From NCBI GenBank assembly GCA_028868235.1, contig JAGWUW010000102.1:1-8081 (forward strand): DNA of 8,081 nt, read 5' to 3'. The translations under genes and the position numbers were made by a program. Origin of the DNA: Betaproteobacteria bacterium. GTDB taxonomy: Bacteria; Pseudomonadota; Gammaproteobacteria; Burkholderiales; Rhodocyclaceae. The notes under the pieces were generated by a model. It made no database searches and was not told the DNA's origin. It saw nothing but the letters and a program-made list of their open reading frames with translations. Of the stretch, positions 1-6,171 are shown piece by piece; the stretch's first letter is position 1, and each line of letters starts with the position of its first letter.

Positions 1-661
1 TGCCCTGCGCTATCCCCCGCCCGGCGGCCGTGTCCTGGTTGTCGCGCGACAACGCGGCGGATACGTCGCCATCGAGGTCCGCGACAACGGCATCGGCATC
101 GCTTCCGAACACCAGGCTGCGATCTTTGCCGAGTTCTATCAGGTCGGTAATGCGGCCCGTGAGCAAAATAAAGGGTTGGGATTGGGCCTCTCCATCGTCG
201 ATCGTCTGGCCAAGGCTCTGGATATCGAAATCACGCTGAAGTCGCGCACCGGCGAAGGAACATGTTTTACCCTGCATGTCAGCAGATGCCAGCCGATTAC
301 CAGCCGCCCTGCCGAAACCCATGTCCTGACGAATGCCGGAACCATTCATTGCATGGGTGACTCGACCGACCTGCAGGGCTGTGCCGAACTGGTCCGCCAG
401 TGGGGCTACGACGTGACCATGCTGCCCAGCGGGGACGCCGGCCTGCACTCGCGAAACGCCATCGTGATCGCTGATCCGGAAAACGTCGATACGCTTTGTG
501 CCGGCGGTCAGGCGCCGGACATGCCGCTCATCGTGCTGGCCGGCGAAAACAGGCCCGTGCTGCCCTCCGGTGTACACAGCCTGCCAACGCCACTACGTCC
601 GGCCAAGCTGCGGGCACTACTCAATCAGCTTCAGAAAACGCTTTCGAAATCGATACCGTAA
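1..661 (+). CDS. Sensor histidine kinase, C-terminal part (HATPase domain plus degenerate receiver domain), truncated by window start
   Basis: The reading frame is open from base 2 to the TAA at 659-661, giving about 219 residues of the C-terminus of a larger protein. It opens on the end of the kinase N box (ALRY). The ATP-binding boxes follow in order: G1 (DNGIGI), F box (IFAEFYQ) and G2 (GLGLGLSIV), so this is the catalytic ATPase domain of a histidine kinase that autophosphorylates and feeds a response regulator. From about base 335 to 640 the protein has a receiver-like fold (WGYDV, IVIAD, then LRPAKLRALL near the end). A possible acceptor Asp remains (codon 473-475). By my alignment the acidic pair, the Thr/Ser (now Ala in VLAGE) and the conserved Lys (now Thr, codon 587-589) are gone. 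The sensor and His-phosphoacceptor regions lie outside the window. The convergent response regulator next door is the likely partner; that pairing is inferred from position only. Confidence 0.9.
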   Translation, partial: ALRYPPPGGRVLVVARQRGGYVAIEVRDNGIGIASEHQAAIFAEFYQVGNAAREQNKGLGLGLSIVDRLAKALDIEITLKSRTGEGTCFTLHVSRCQPITSRPAETHVLTNAGTIHCMGDSTDLQGCAELVRQWGYDVTMLPSGDAGLHSRNAIVIADPENVDTLCAGGQAPDMPLIVLAGENRPVLPSGVHSLPTPLRPAKLRALLNQLQKTLSKSIP

Positions 662-1296
662 CGGGCTACGGCAACCAGTGCCTGGGTTCGGCTACTGACG
701 CCAAGCGTCTTGAACACGGCAGTCGCGTGAATCTTGACGGTCCCTTCGGAAAGACCAAGCTGATCGGCAATATCGCGATTGGTCATGCCGCGAACCATGA
801 GCGCGAGAACCTGCCCTTGGCGATCGGTTAGTCCGACCTCATCCGGACGCACCCCGGTTTTGGCAGGCGGCACCGGTGTTTCGGCATCCAGCGTTGCGCC
901 CGCCGACTGGCCGACTGGTCGGAAAATGTTGCCGGCCAGCACTTCGCGCACGGCTGAGAGCAAGGCCTCACCGGAAAATGCTTTGGGAATGAAACCGGAA
1001 GCGCCAAGATTCAGCACGCGGGTAATCGTCGGCGTATCGTCAAAGGCAGACACCACGGCCACAGGCATGGCCGGATAGCGCCGACGCAGGATATCCAGTC
1101 CGGCAAAGCCATCGATCCCGGGCAAGGCCAGGTCGAGAAGCACCAGATCGAACTCCCCTTCATTGTCGAGGATATTCAGTGCCAACTCGAAGTCGGGACT
1201 TTCCAGCACCTCCACCCCACGCTCCATCTGCGCAAGCAAGCGAACCAGGCCTTCGCGAACCAGTGCGTGATCTTCAACCACCAACAGCTTCAGCAT
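631..1296 (-). CDS. Two-component response regulator, NarL/FixJ (LuxR-type HTH) family
   Basis: This 221-residue protein has the usual length and layout of NarL-type cytoplasmic transcription regulators. The receiver domain is at about residues 1-120. The acidic pair is E8/D9, the phosphoacceptor is D55 (in LLDLALPG), the switch Ser is S83 and the conserved Lys is K105 (in FIPK). A low-complexity linker of about 25 residues leads to a LuxR-type helix-turn-helix at about 155-215, with the typical LTDRQ, MTNRDIA and SEGTVKIH segments. All phosphorylation residues are present, unlike the degenerate receiver of the neighbouring kinase. The start is supported by AGAGGGG about 5 bases upstream. The gene runs convergently into the histidine kinase gene, and the last 31 bases of the two overlap on opposite strands. 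It is probably the cognate output regulator, binding DNA once phosphorylated. Its target genes cannot be read from the window. Confidence 0.93.
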   Translation of the reverse strand: MLKLLVVEDHALVREGLVRLLAQMERGVEVLESPDFELALNILDNEGEFDLVLLDLALPGIDGFAGLDILRRRYPAMPVAVVSAFDDTPTITRVLNLGASGFIPKAFSGEALLSAVREVLAGNIFRPVGQSAGATLDAETPVPPAKTGVRPDEVGLTDRQGQVLALMVRGMTNRDIADQLGLSEGTVKIHATAVFKTLGVSSRTQALVAVARYGIDFESVF

Positions 1297-1349
1297 ACCA
1301 ACCCCTCTTTCAACAGGCCGCTAATTTATCATTTTGCATAGACGGCGGG

Positions 1350-1377
1350 TTGATGCAGATCATCCACCGGCTATTAG
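1350..1377 (+). promoter_or_regulatory. Possible sigma70 promoter for phaM
   Basis: TTGATG (1350-1355) and TATTAG (1372-1377) are 16 bases apart, and each matches four of six consensus positions. Transcription would begin near 1384 and give a leader of about 90 bases that carries the perfect hairpin at 1424-1442. This is a by-eye match only and is weak. The AT-rich patch just before it (about 1323-1340) may instead serve the divergent response regulator gene. Confidence 0.3.
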
Positions 1378-1423
1378 AAAGCATCGGAAAAACACCGCTT
1401 GTCGACCGCATTCGGACACCCCC

Positions 1424-1442
1424 AAACCCGGCATCCGGGTTT
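1424..1442. repeat. Perfect inverted repeat (8-bp arms, 3-base loop) upstream of phaM
   Basis: AAACCCGG, CAT, CCGGGTTT: the arms match at all eight positions. The repeat ends 32 bases before the phaM start codon, between phaM and the divergently transcribed response regulator gene. No gene ends here, so a terminator is not expected, and no long T-run follows. It could be an operator for a dimeric regulator or a hairpin in the phaM leader. The symmetry is read directly; the role is inferred. Confidence 0.6.
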
Positions 1443-1474
1443 AAGATGATGACATCCAACAGGAGGGGAACAAG

Positions 1475-1963
1475 ATGGCAGACGATCAAATACACGACCC
1501 GCTCAATTTCATGCGCAACATGTGGGGCAACATGGGCTTCTCGCTCCCCGGCATGGTGGCGCCGACTTTCGACCTCGACGAACTCGACAAGCGAATCAAG
1601 GATATGAAAGCCGTCGAAGGCTGGCTGCGCATGAACCTATCCATGCTGCAGATGACCATCCAGGGGCTGGAGATGCAGCGCACCACCGTCGGTGCCGTAC
1701 AGGCAATGGGCAAGATGGCAGCCGATGCGGCCAAATCAATGAGCACCGAAGCGGCCGACGAACCTGCGCCGCCCCCACCTCACTTCTTTCAGGGTGTCGC
1801 CGACCCCGCCCACGGCGGCGCTCTGTCTGAAGCCGCTATGTGGCCGTGGCAAATGATGCAGCAGATGCGCGAACAAATGCAGCAGCACGCCGAAGCGGCA
1901 GCCCAGACAGCTACCACGGAAGCCCAGGTCGCCAAGCCGAAGGCATCCCGCACCAAGAAATAA
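1475..1963 (+). CDS. phaM: PhaM-family polyhydroxyalkanoate granule-associated regulatory protein
   Basis: This 162-residue protein matches the betaproteobacterial PhaM family as I know it. The conserved N-terminal segment (about residues 9-75) contains MRNMWGNMG, LPGMV, KAVEGWL and MLQMTIQGLE. A proline/alanine linker (about 95-103), a Met/Gln-rich helix (WPWQMMQQMREQM, about 122-135) and a short basic tail (KPKASRTKK) follow. In Ralstonia eutropha, PhaM binds and activates the PHA synthase PhaC1 and also binds DNA through a basic C-terminus, helping to distribute granules at division. The basic tail here fits that DNA-binding role, though it is shorter. An excellent ribosome binding site, AGGAGGGG (1461-1468), lies 6 bases before ATG. 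The gene stands alone, divergent from the response regulator and convergent with the transporter gene 36 bases downstream. No PHA synthase or phasin gene is in the window. The main alternative is a generic phasin-like protein. Confidence 0.85.
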   Translation: MADDQIHDPLNFMRNMWGNMGFSLPGMVAPTFDLDELDKRIKDMKAVEGWLRMNLSMLQMTIQGLEMQRTTVGAVQAMGKMAADAAKSMSTEAADEPAPPPPHFFQGVADPAHGGALSEAAMWPWQMMQQMREQMQQHAEAAAQTATTEAQVAKPKASRTKK

Positions 1964-1999
1964 TACCCCCACCCGATGCCCTTGGTGGATAAGGCTGCT

Positions 2000-2896
2000 T
2001 TACCTCGATAGCCACGCTGCCCAGCCGGGCAGCGTGAGCATTGAACCGAGCGTCGTCGCGGAAATCAGCCAGGCAACGCTACGTCCGTCGCCCCCCATGC
2101 GCATGGCCAGGATATAGGCCGACGATGCCGTCGGCAGGGCAGAAAAGAGCACGACGATCTGAAAATTCAGGCCGGACAGCTCGAACAGCGAGCCCACCCC
2201 GATGGCAATCAGCGGGAGCGCGAACAATTTGACGGCAACCAGCCAACCGGCAAACAGCTTGCCCCCACCAACACCATCCAGCCGCAAGGCGGCTCCGACT
2301 GCAATCAGCCCAAGAGTGATCGAAGCGTCGGCCAGACGGCCGAGAAAGGCTTGCAGCGGGGCTGGCGGCACGAAACCGTTGAGGTTGAGCAGGAAACCGG
2401 TAGCCGTCCCCCATATCAGCGGATTGCGCGCCACCTCGCGCCATAGACCCGATTCACCGTGGCGAGCCAGCATCCACACCGACACCAGATTCGCCAAGGG
2501 CACGGCTGCACCTACGATCAAGCCCATCGTCGCAATACCGGGGGCGCCGAACAGCATGCCGGAAACGGCTAGTGCGATGTAGGAATTGAAACGGTAGGCG
2601 CACTGGAACATCGAGGCGTAGGTCAGCGCCGGCAGTCGGGTAAACAATTTGGGCACGATGCCGAGCAGCATGCCACCGGCCATGGCGGCAAAGGCGGTAG
2701 CCAACAATGGCAGGGCTGCCCCCAGATCAAGCCGGGTCTTGATGATGGCGTTGACCAGCAGGGCCGGGAACAGAATGAAATAGACCAATTTCTCGATACC
2801 ACTCCAGAAATGGTCGCCCAGATGCATCCAGCGCCGGATGGCGACGCCGAGCAGGATAAGCGTGAAGTCGGGCAGGAGGAGCAGGGCAGTATTCAT
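2000..2896 (-). CDS. AEC-family (auxin efflux carrier-like) membrane transporter
   Basis: This 298-residue, strongly hydrophobic protein has about eight to ten likely membrane helices in two halves, separated by a more polar stretch (ARHGESGLWREVARNPLIWG, about residues 143-162). The N-terminus (LLLPDFTLILLGVAIRRW) and the late segments FSALPTASSAYILA and SATTLGSMLTLP are typical of the Mem_trans family, which includes malonate (MdcF) and plant auxin efflux carriers. It probably exports or exchanges an organic anion across the inner membrane, but the substrate cannot be predicted from the sequence. Length is normal for bacterial members (about 300). The ATG at 2894-2896 gives the family's usual N-terminus, but no good Shine-Dalgarno sequence precedes it. 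It converges on phaM and diverges from nfeD, so it appears to be transcribed singly. Confidence 0.88.
   Translation of the reverse strand: MNTALLLLPDFTLILLGVAIRRWMHLGDHFWSGIEKLVYFILFPALLVNAIIKTRLDLGAALPLLATAFAAMAGGMLLGIVPKLFTRLPALTYASMFQCAYRFNSYIALAVSGMLFGAPGIATMGLIVGAAVPLANLVSVWMLARHGESGLWREVARNPLIWGTATGFLLNLNGFVPPAPLQAFLGRLADASITLGLIAVGAALRLDGVGGGKLFAGWLVAVKLFALPLIAIGVGSLFELSGLNFQIVVLFSALPTASSAYILAMRMGGDGRSVAWLISATTLGSMLTLPGWAAWLSR
2013..2036. repeat. Perfect 10-bp stem-loop at the 3' end of the AEC transporter gene
   Basis: CACGCTGCCC, loop AGCC, GGGCAGCGTG forms a perfect GC-rich hairpin within the last codons of the transporter gene and just beyond the end of convergent phaM. It lacks a T-run on either strand, so it is not a standard intrinsic terminator. 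It may protect 3' ends or separate the converging transcripts. The structure is certain on paper; the function is not known. Confidence 0.55.
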
Positions 2897-2952
2897 CGCT
2901 GCATTCTAAATCCAGCCCCGGACGCCAACATCCGTACCTTCCACAAGCCGGC

Positions 2953-2981
2953 TTGACCCACCGCCACAAACTCGAAATACT
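2953..2981 (+). promoter_or_regulatory. Likely sigma70 promoter for the nfeD-qmcA operon
   Basis: TTGACC (2953-2958, five of six) and AATACT (2976-2981, four of six) have the optimal 17-base spacing. They lie in the 106-bp region between the divergent AEC transporter gene and nfeD. The predicted transcript starts near 2988, immediately before the ribosome binding site AAGGAG (2991-2996), so the leader would be unusually short (about 15 bases). Confidence 0.45.
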
Positions 2982-3002
2982 GGTCGCAGCAAGGAGAATC
3001 AC

Positions 3003-3446
3003 ATGCAAATCGAATGGTGGACGTGGATCGTCGGCGGAATTGGACTCATCTTGGCCGAACTGGCTATTCCCTCGTTTTTCATCATCTGGTTCGGCCTCGG
3101 CGCGCTGTTCGTCGGCCTGCTCATGCTAGCCATACCAGGTCTGTCGCTGACCGCGCAGCTTGCCATCTGGACGGCAGCCTCGCTGGCGATGGTTATCCTC
3201 TGGTTCCGCGTTTTCAAGCCGGGTTTCTACAAGACACGGAGCGGCACATCGGCCGGAGAGGCGGTAGGCGAAATCGGGCTGCTGGTCAGCGCCGTCGCCC
3301 CCTTCGAACGCGGCAAGGTCCGTTTCCAGCGACCGGTACTCGGGTCCGAGGAATGGGCTTGCGTGGCCGAAGGTCCCATTGCCGCCGGGGAAAGAGTCAA
3401 GGTAGTCACCGTCGAAGGCAGTTTCTTGACGGTCAGCAAAATTTGA
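3003..3446 (+). CDS. NfeD-family membrane protein (short form)
   Basis: This 147-residue protein has three hydrophobic helices at about residues 6-22, 25-44 and 50-68. A soluble C-terminal beta-rich OB-fold domain (about 85-147) follows, with the typical GEIGLLVSAV, GSEEWACVAEG, IAAGERVKVV and the closing GSFLTVSKI. This is the short NfeD form without the N-terminal ClpP-like protease domain. Family members are encoded next to SPFH/stomatin proteins and are thought to act with them in membrane microdomains, possibly regulating membrane-protein quality control. The start has AAGGAG 6 bases upstream. The next gene, an SPFH protein, begins 11 bases after the stop, and its ribosome binding site (GAGGAG, 3445-3450) overlaps this gene's stop codon, so the two are almost certainly co-transcribed. 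The closest E. coli counterpart would be ybbJ, partner of qmcA. Confidence 0.92.
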   Translation: MQIEWWTWIVGGIGLILAELAIPSFFIIWFGLGALFVGLLMLAIPGLSLTAQLAIWTAASLAMVILWFRVFKPGFYKTRSGTSAGEAVGEIGLLVSAVAPFERGKVRFQRPVLGSEEWACVAEGPIAAGERVKVVTVEGSFLTVSKI

Positions 3447-3457
3447 GGAGTTAGAAA

Positions 3458-4318
3458 ATGGAAGTCAGCCCCGGGTTCGTCGTCGTTGTCGCCATTCTGG
3501 CGTTTGTCGCGGTCACGATTGCCAAGGGAGTACGTATCGTGCCGCAGGGCATGGAATGGATCGTCGAACGCCTCGGCAAGTATCACGGCACACTCAAACC
3601 CGGCCTCAACATCGTCATCCCCTACCTCGACAAAGTGGCTTACCAATTGGTGACCAAGGATATCATCCTCGATGTTCAGGAACAGGAGGTGATCACCCGC
3701 GACAATGCCGTAATCCTGACCAATGCCATCGCCTTTATCAAGGTTACCGATCCGGTCAAGGCGGTCTATGGCGTGACCGATTTTTCGGAAGCCATCCGCA
3801 ACCTGATCATGACCACGCTGCGCTCCATCGTCGGCGAAATGGAACTCGACGAAGCCCTGTCGTCGCGCGACAAGATCAAGGCCCGGCTGCGTGAAAGCAT
3901 CGCTGACGAGGCGGTAGACTGGGGCCTGACCGTCAAGTCGGTGGAAATCCAGGACATCAAGCCGTCGCAGTCGATGCAGAAGGCCATGGAAATGCAGGCT
4001 GCGGCTGAGCGCGAACGTAAGGCCGTGGTCACCAAGGCCGAAGGTGCCAAACAGTCGGCCATCCTGGAAGCCGAGGCGCGTCTCGAATCATCCAAGCGTG
4101 ATGCCAACGCCCAAGTCATGCTGGCCGAAGCGTCGGCCGAGGCCATCCGGCGCATCGCCGCCGCCATCGGCGACCAGAGCGGTCCGATGTCCTACATGCT
4201 GGGCGAGAAATACATCAAGGCTCTGGAACGCATGGGCGAAACCAACAACACCAAGCTTGTCGTCCTGCCGGCTGACCTACAGGACGCCGTGCGTGGCTTG
4301 TTCGGCCGCAAAGCCTGA
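3458..4318 (+). CDS. qmcA: SPFH/stomatin-like membrane protein (QmcA/paraslipin family)
   Basis: This 286-residue protein has a single N-terminal membrane anchor (about residues 6-23) and an SPFH/band-7 domain (about 24-180) with the family signatures IVPQGMEWIVERLGKY, LKPGLNIVIPYLD, TRDNAVILTNAIAFIKVTDP and RSIVGEMELDEALSSRD. A charged Ala/Glu-rich coiled coil (about 178-240) and a C-terminal segment (PMSYMLGEKYIKALERM, then VVLPADL) follow. Length and motifs fit E. coli QmcA and paraslipins, which oligomerise at the inner membrane and pair with an NfeD protein. The ATG at 3458 has GAGGAG 7 bases upstream, overlapping the nfeD stop. Family proteins scaffold membrane domains and influence proteases such as FtsH. 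The sequence gives no specific substrate. No T-tract terminator is visible in the 170 bases downstream. Confidence 0.93.
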   Translation: MEVSPGFVVVVAILAFVAVTIAKGVRIVPQGMEWIVERLGKYHGTLKPGLNIVIPYLDKVAYQLVTKDIILDVQEQEVITRDNAVILTNAIAFIKVTDPVKAVYGVTDFSEAIRNLIMTTLRSIVGEMELDEALSSRDKIKARLRESIADEAVDWGLTVKSVEIQDIKPSQSMQKAMEMQAAAERERKAVVTKAEGAKQSAILEAEARLESSKRDANAQVMLAEASAEAIRRIAAAIGDQSGPMSYMLGEKYIKALERMGETNNTKLVVLPADLQDAVRGLFGRKA

Positions 4319-4488
4319 GCGACCTTCCTGGCACCATGCCGCTGGCAACACCGGGGATCGGCAGAGATACCGGAAAAAAAGCACATCCGACACAAGTCTT
4401 TGCAATATGCCGAAAGCAACCCTGGTAGAGTAAATGCCGGTGTCTTTATCCTCCAGGATGAAGCGATAATGCAGAAGCCTCTGAAACC
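4319..4488. other. Intergenic region between qmcA and the cyclase-like/FHA gene
   Basis: These 170 bases hold no convincing gene, RNA or intrinsic terminator. An A7 run lies at about 4374-4380. The best -10-like hexamers for the downstream gene are TAGAGT (4426-4431) and GATAAT (4465-4470). TTGCAA (4400-4405) could be a -35 element but is 20 bases from TAGAGT, which is too far for a good promoter. Whether the downstream gene has its own promoter or is read through from qmcA is undecided. Confidence 0.4.
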
Positions 4489-5433
4489 ATGCTGGACCTT
4501 TCGCCCCCAACGATCCCCGCTGAACACCATGCACAGCGTGCCTGCAATGCCTACTTGGTGCACGGTGCGGTACATGAAATTTCCGGGCAGGCAGAAAATA
4601 TCGATGGCGACTTGCTCGACAAGCTAATCCAGCGCCGCCTGAAGCGCCTGGAGCGCGTCCTGTCGGCGCACGGCGGCACGCTGGTCAAACTACTGGGGCG
4701 AGGCTTGCTGGCGAGCTTCCGATCTCCCGAAGCGGCTCTGATCGGTGCCTGCGAGATGCAACGGCGCTGCGCTGCCATTCCCCAGTTGGCCGACACTCAA
4801 ATGGCACTGAAAATCGGCATTCACGCCACGATGGGCAAGCGCCTGACGCCGCATACAATGGACCCGGCTGAGGCGACTGCCGCCAGACTATCGGAATTGC
4901 TTGGCGAATCCGGCATCGTTATCTCTGAAACCGTCATTGAAGGCCTGCCATCCGGGTTGCAGGAGAAATTCACCCCCGTCGCGAACGAGGGTTCCGCCAT
5001 TGCAGCCTATTCCGTCGACTGGAATGCCATTCCGATGCAAAACACCCCACTCCAAGCGACTAACGAACATGAGGCAACGGAAAAGCACACATCGCTCCGG
5101 GACGCTCGTATCGTCCTACGGCAAGGAACGAGGCGCTACAACTTCGACAGCCGGCAACACGTCATCAGCTTTGGCCGCGACCCGAGCTGCGACATGGCCA
5201 TCGGAAGCCCTAAGGTCTCACGCCAACACTGCCGCATCATCTACCACCAAGGCCATTACGTTCTGGTCGACCTGAGCACCAACGGCACCTACGTTTATTT
5301 TGAAGACGGCCAAGAAATACGGGGCCAGAAAAGCATGCTGCAACTCTCCGGCAAGGGCCGGATCAGCTTCGGTCAGGGTTGGCAGGACAATTCCCCGCAT
5401 TCATTTGCGTTCGAGATCATCACGCCCACCTGA
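4489..5433 (+). CDS. Cyclase homology domain (probably inactive) fused to C-terminal FHA domain
   Basis: This is a 314-residue soluble protein with two domains. Residues about 18-175 resemble class III adenylate/guanylate cyclases: VKLLGRGLLASF aligns with the usual VKxxGDxxxAxF, LKIGIH with the central strand, and ATAARLSELLG...GIVISETV with the end of the domain. By this alignment the two metal-binding Asp residues are H25 and R71, and the transition-state Asn is A129, while R133 is kept, so cyclase activity is unlikely. After a linker (about 178-205), residues 206-312 form an FHA phosphothreonine-binding domain with G229-R230, S244-R245-x-H247 and N265-G266 in the expected places, so this half should be functional. 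It is probably a signalling adaptor for a Ser/Thr-phosphorylated partner; no kinase is in the window. An in-frame stop at 4459-4461, with no start codon between, makes ATG 4489 the earliest start. No clear ribosome binding site precedes it. Confidence 0.88.
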   Translation: MLDLSPPTIPAEHHAQRACNAYLVHGAVHEISGQAENIDGDLLDKLIQRRLKRLERVLSAHGGTLVKLLGRGLLASFRSPEAALIGACEMQRRCAAIPQLADTQMALKIGIHATMGKRLTPHTMDPAEATAARLSELLGESGIVISETVIEGLPSGLQEKFTPVANEGSAIAAYSVDWNAIPMQNTPLQATNEHEATEKHTSLRDARIVLRQGTRRYNFDSRQHVISFGRDPSCDMAIGSPKVSRQHCRIIYHQGHYVLVDLSTNGTYVYFEDGQEIRGQKSMLQLSGKGRISFGQGWQDNSPHSFAFEIITPT

Positions 5434-5471
5434 ACACCGGACGGCAAGCGGCTGGGTACCGCGAATCGCCG

Positions 5472-6050
5472 CTATTCGTCCCCTTCGTCGAATTGCCGGC
5501 GCAAGCGATTCAGACCTTGCTGGAAGGCCTCGGCATCGCCGTAATCGAAGAATTTTGGATAGCGATCATGCGCCGCCCTGAGTCGCCGTGCATGCTTGAT
5601 CGGACACCAGTACTGCTCGGTGCGCGCCGCCACCTCGCGGAAATAGGCTGCCACACCATTACCGTAGGAACAGTAGAAGCAGTTGAATTTCTCGATTATG
5701 TTCAGGTAGGGCAGATCCTCACGATCAAAGACCAGATAATCGGCGCGGCGCACCTTGGGAATGCGATAGATCGGAAAGCAGATCACCTGATAGACCGTGA
5801 CGAACAGATCAAGCAACAGGAAGGGAATCCAGCCGGCGTAGATCACCGGGGCAGAGAGTGCGACTAGGAGACGGGTACGCAGCAGAAAACGGAAGAGACC
5901 GGTCTTGTAGCGCCGCTGCTGGCGCAGGAATTCATCTGCCAGCTCTCTCTTTCTCTGCTCCCAGCCTTCGCGGGTCTTGCGGTACTCATCCTCGACCTGA
6001 TCTTCCAGTTCGTGGATACGGGCCAGCAGTTCGTCGATATGTGTGTTCAT
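5472..6050 (-). CDS. Conserved-looking membrane protein with N-terminal coiled coil and Cys/His motif, function unknown
   Basis: I do not assign this 192-residue protein to a characterised family. The first 50 residues are highly charged and helical, with a heptad-like pattern suggesting a coiled coil. Two closely spaced hydrophobic segments follow (about 61-75 and 76-94, together a hairpin with a Pro at 76). The rest is soluble and polar, with a striking block of C124-x2-C127 in NCFYCSYGNG and then YWCPIKHA carrying C149 and H153. Three Cys and one His could form a metal site or a redox centre; this is inference. C91 lies at the membrane edge. The C-terminus is acidic (DEGDE). The ATG at 6048-6050 has AGGG only 3 bases upstream, a short spacing. 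It converges on the FHA gene with a 38-bp gap. It lies 121 bases beyond the CaiB/BaiF gene on the same strand and may be transcribed separately or by read-through. Confidence 0.8.
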   Translation of the reverse strand: MNTHIDELLARIHELEDQVEDEYRKTREGWEQRKRELADEFLRQQRRYKTGLFRFLLRTRLLVALSAPVIYAGWIPFLLLDLFVTVYQVICFPIYRIPKVRRADYLVFDREDLPYLNIIEKFNCFYCSYGNGVAAYFREVAARTEQYWCPIKHARRLRAAHDRYPKFFDYGDAEAFQQGLNRLRRQFDEGDE

Positions 6051-6107
6051 ATTCCCTGATCCGATAGCCTTGGGGCCAGCAATACGAGGAGTTTGCCTGA
6101 TCGCGTG

Positions 6108-6124
6108 GCGGGCGTCACGCCCGC
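6108..6124. repeat. GC-rich inverted repeat between the CaiB/BaiF gene and the cysteine-motif membrane protein gene
   Basis: GCGGGC, GTCAC, GCCCGC gives a 6-bp GC-only stem (extendable to near-complete palindromic symmetry about base 6116). It lies downstream of the CaiB/BaiF gene, which ends at 6172 on the minus strand. A T-run does not follow, so it is at best a weak or factor-dependent terminator, or a 3'-end stabiliser for that operon. Confidence 0.4.
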
Positions 6125-6171
6125 GAACCGGAACGGTAATCGACCTGCACAGTCGTCGTGTTTACCTACAT

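Noticed and set aside
1297..1345. Promoter for the response regulator in the AT-rich patch on the minus strand
   Set aside because: TAAATT and GATAAA resemble a -10 element, but no acceptable -35 hexamer lies 15-19 bases upstream. The AT-richness alone is not sufficient.
3766..4167. Minus-strand open frame (133 codons) opposite qmcA
   Set aside because: Ser/Ala/Arg-rich composition mirrors the coiled-coil coding region of qmcA. It is a shadow frame.
4319..4400. Intrinsic terminator after qmcA
   Set aside because: Only 4-bp stems such as CCGG/CCGG could be formed, and the A7 run is on the wrong strand to act as a T-tract for qmcA.
5379..5867. Plus-strand open frame (162 codons) overlapping the end of the FHA gene and antisense to the cysteine-motif membrane protein
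   Set aside because: It overlaps two better-supported genes. The minus-strand frame has coherent coiled-coil, membrane and Cys/His features, whereas this frame shows none.
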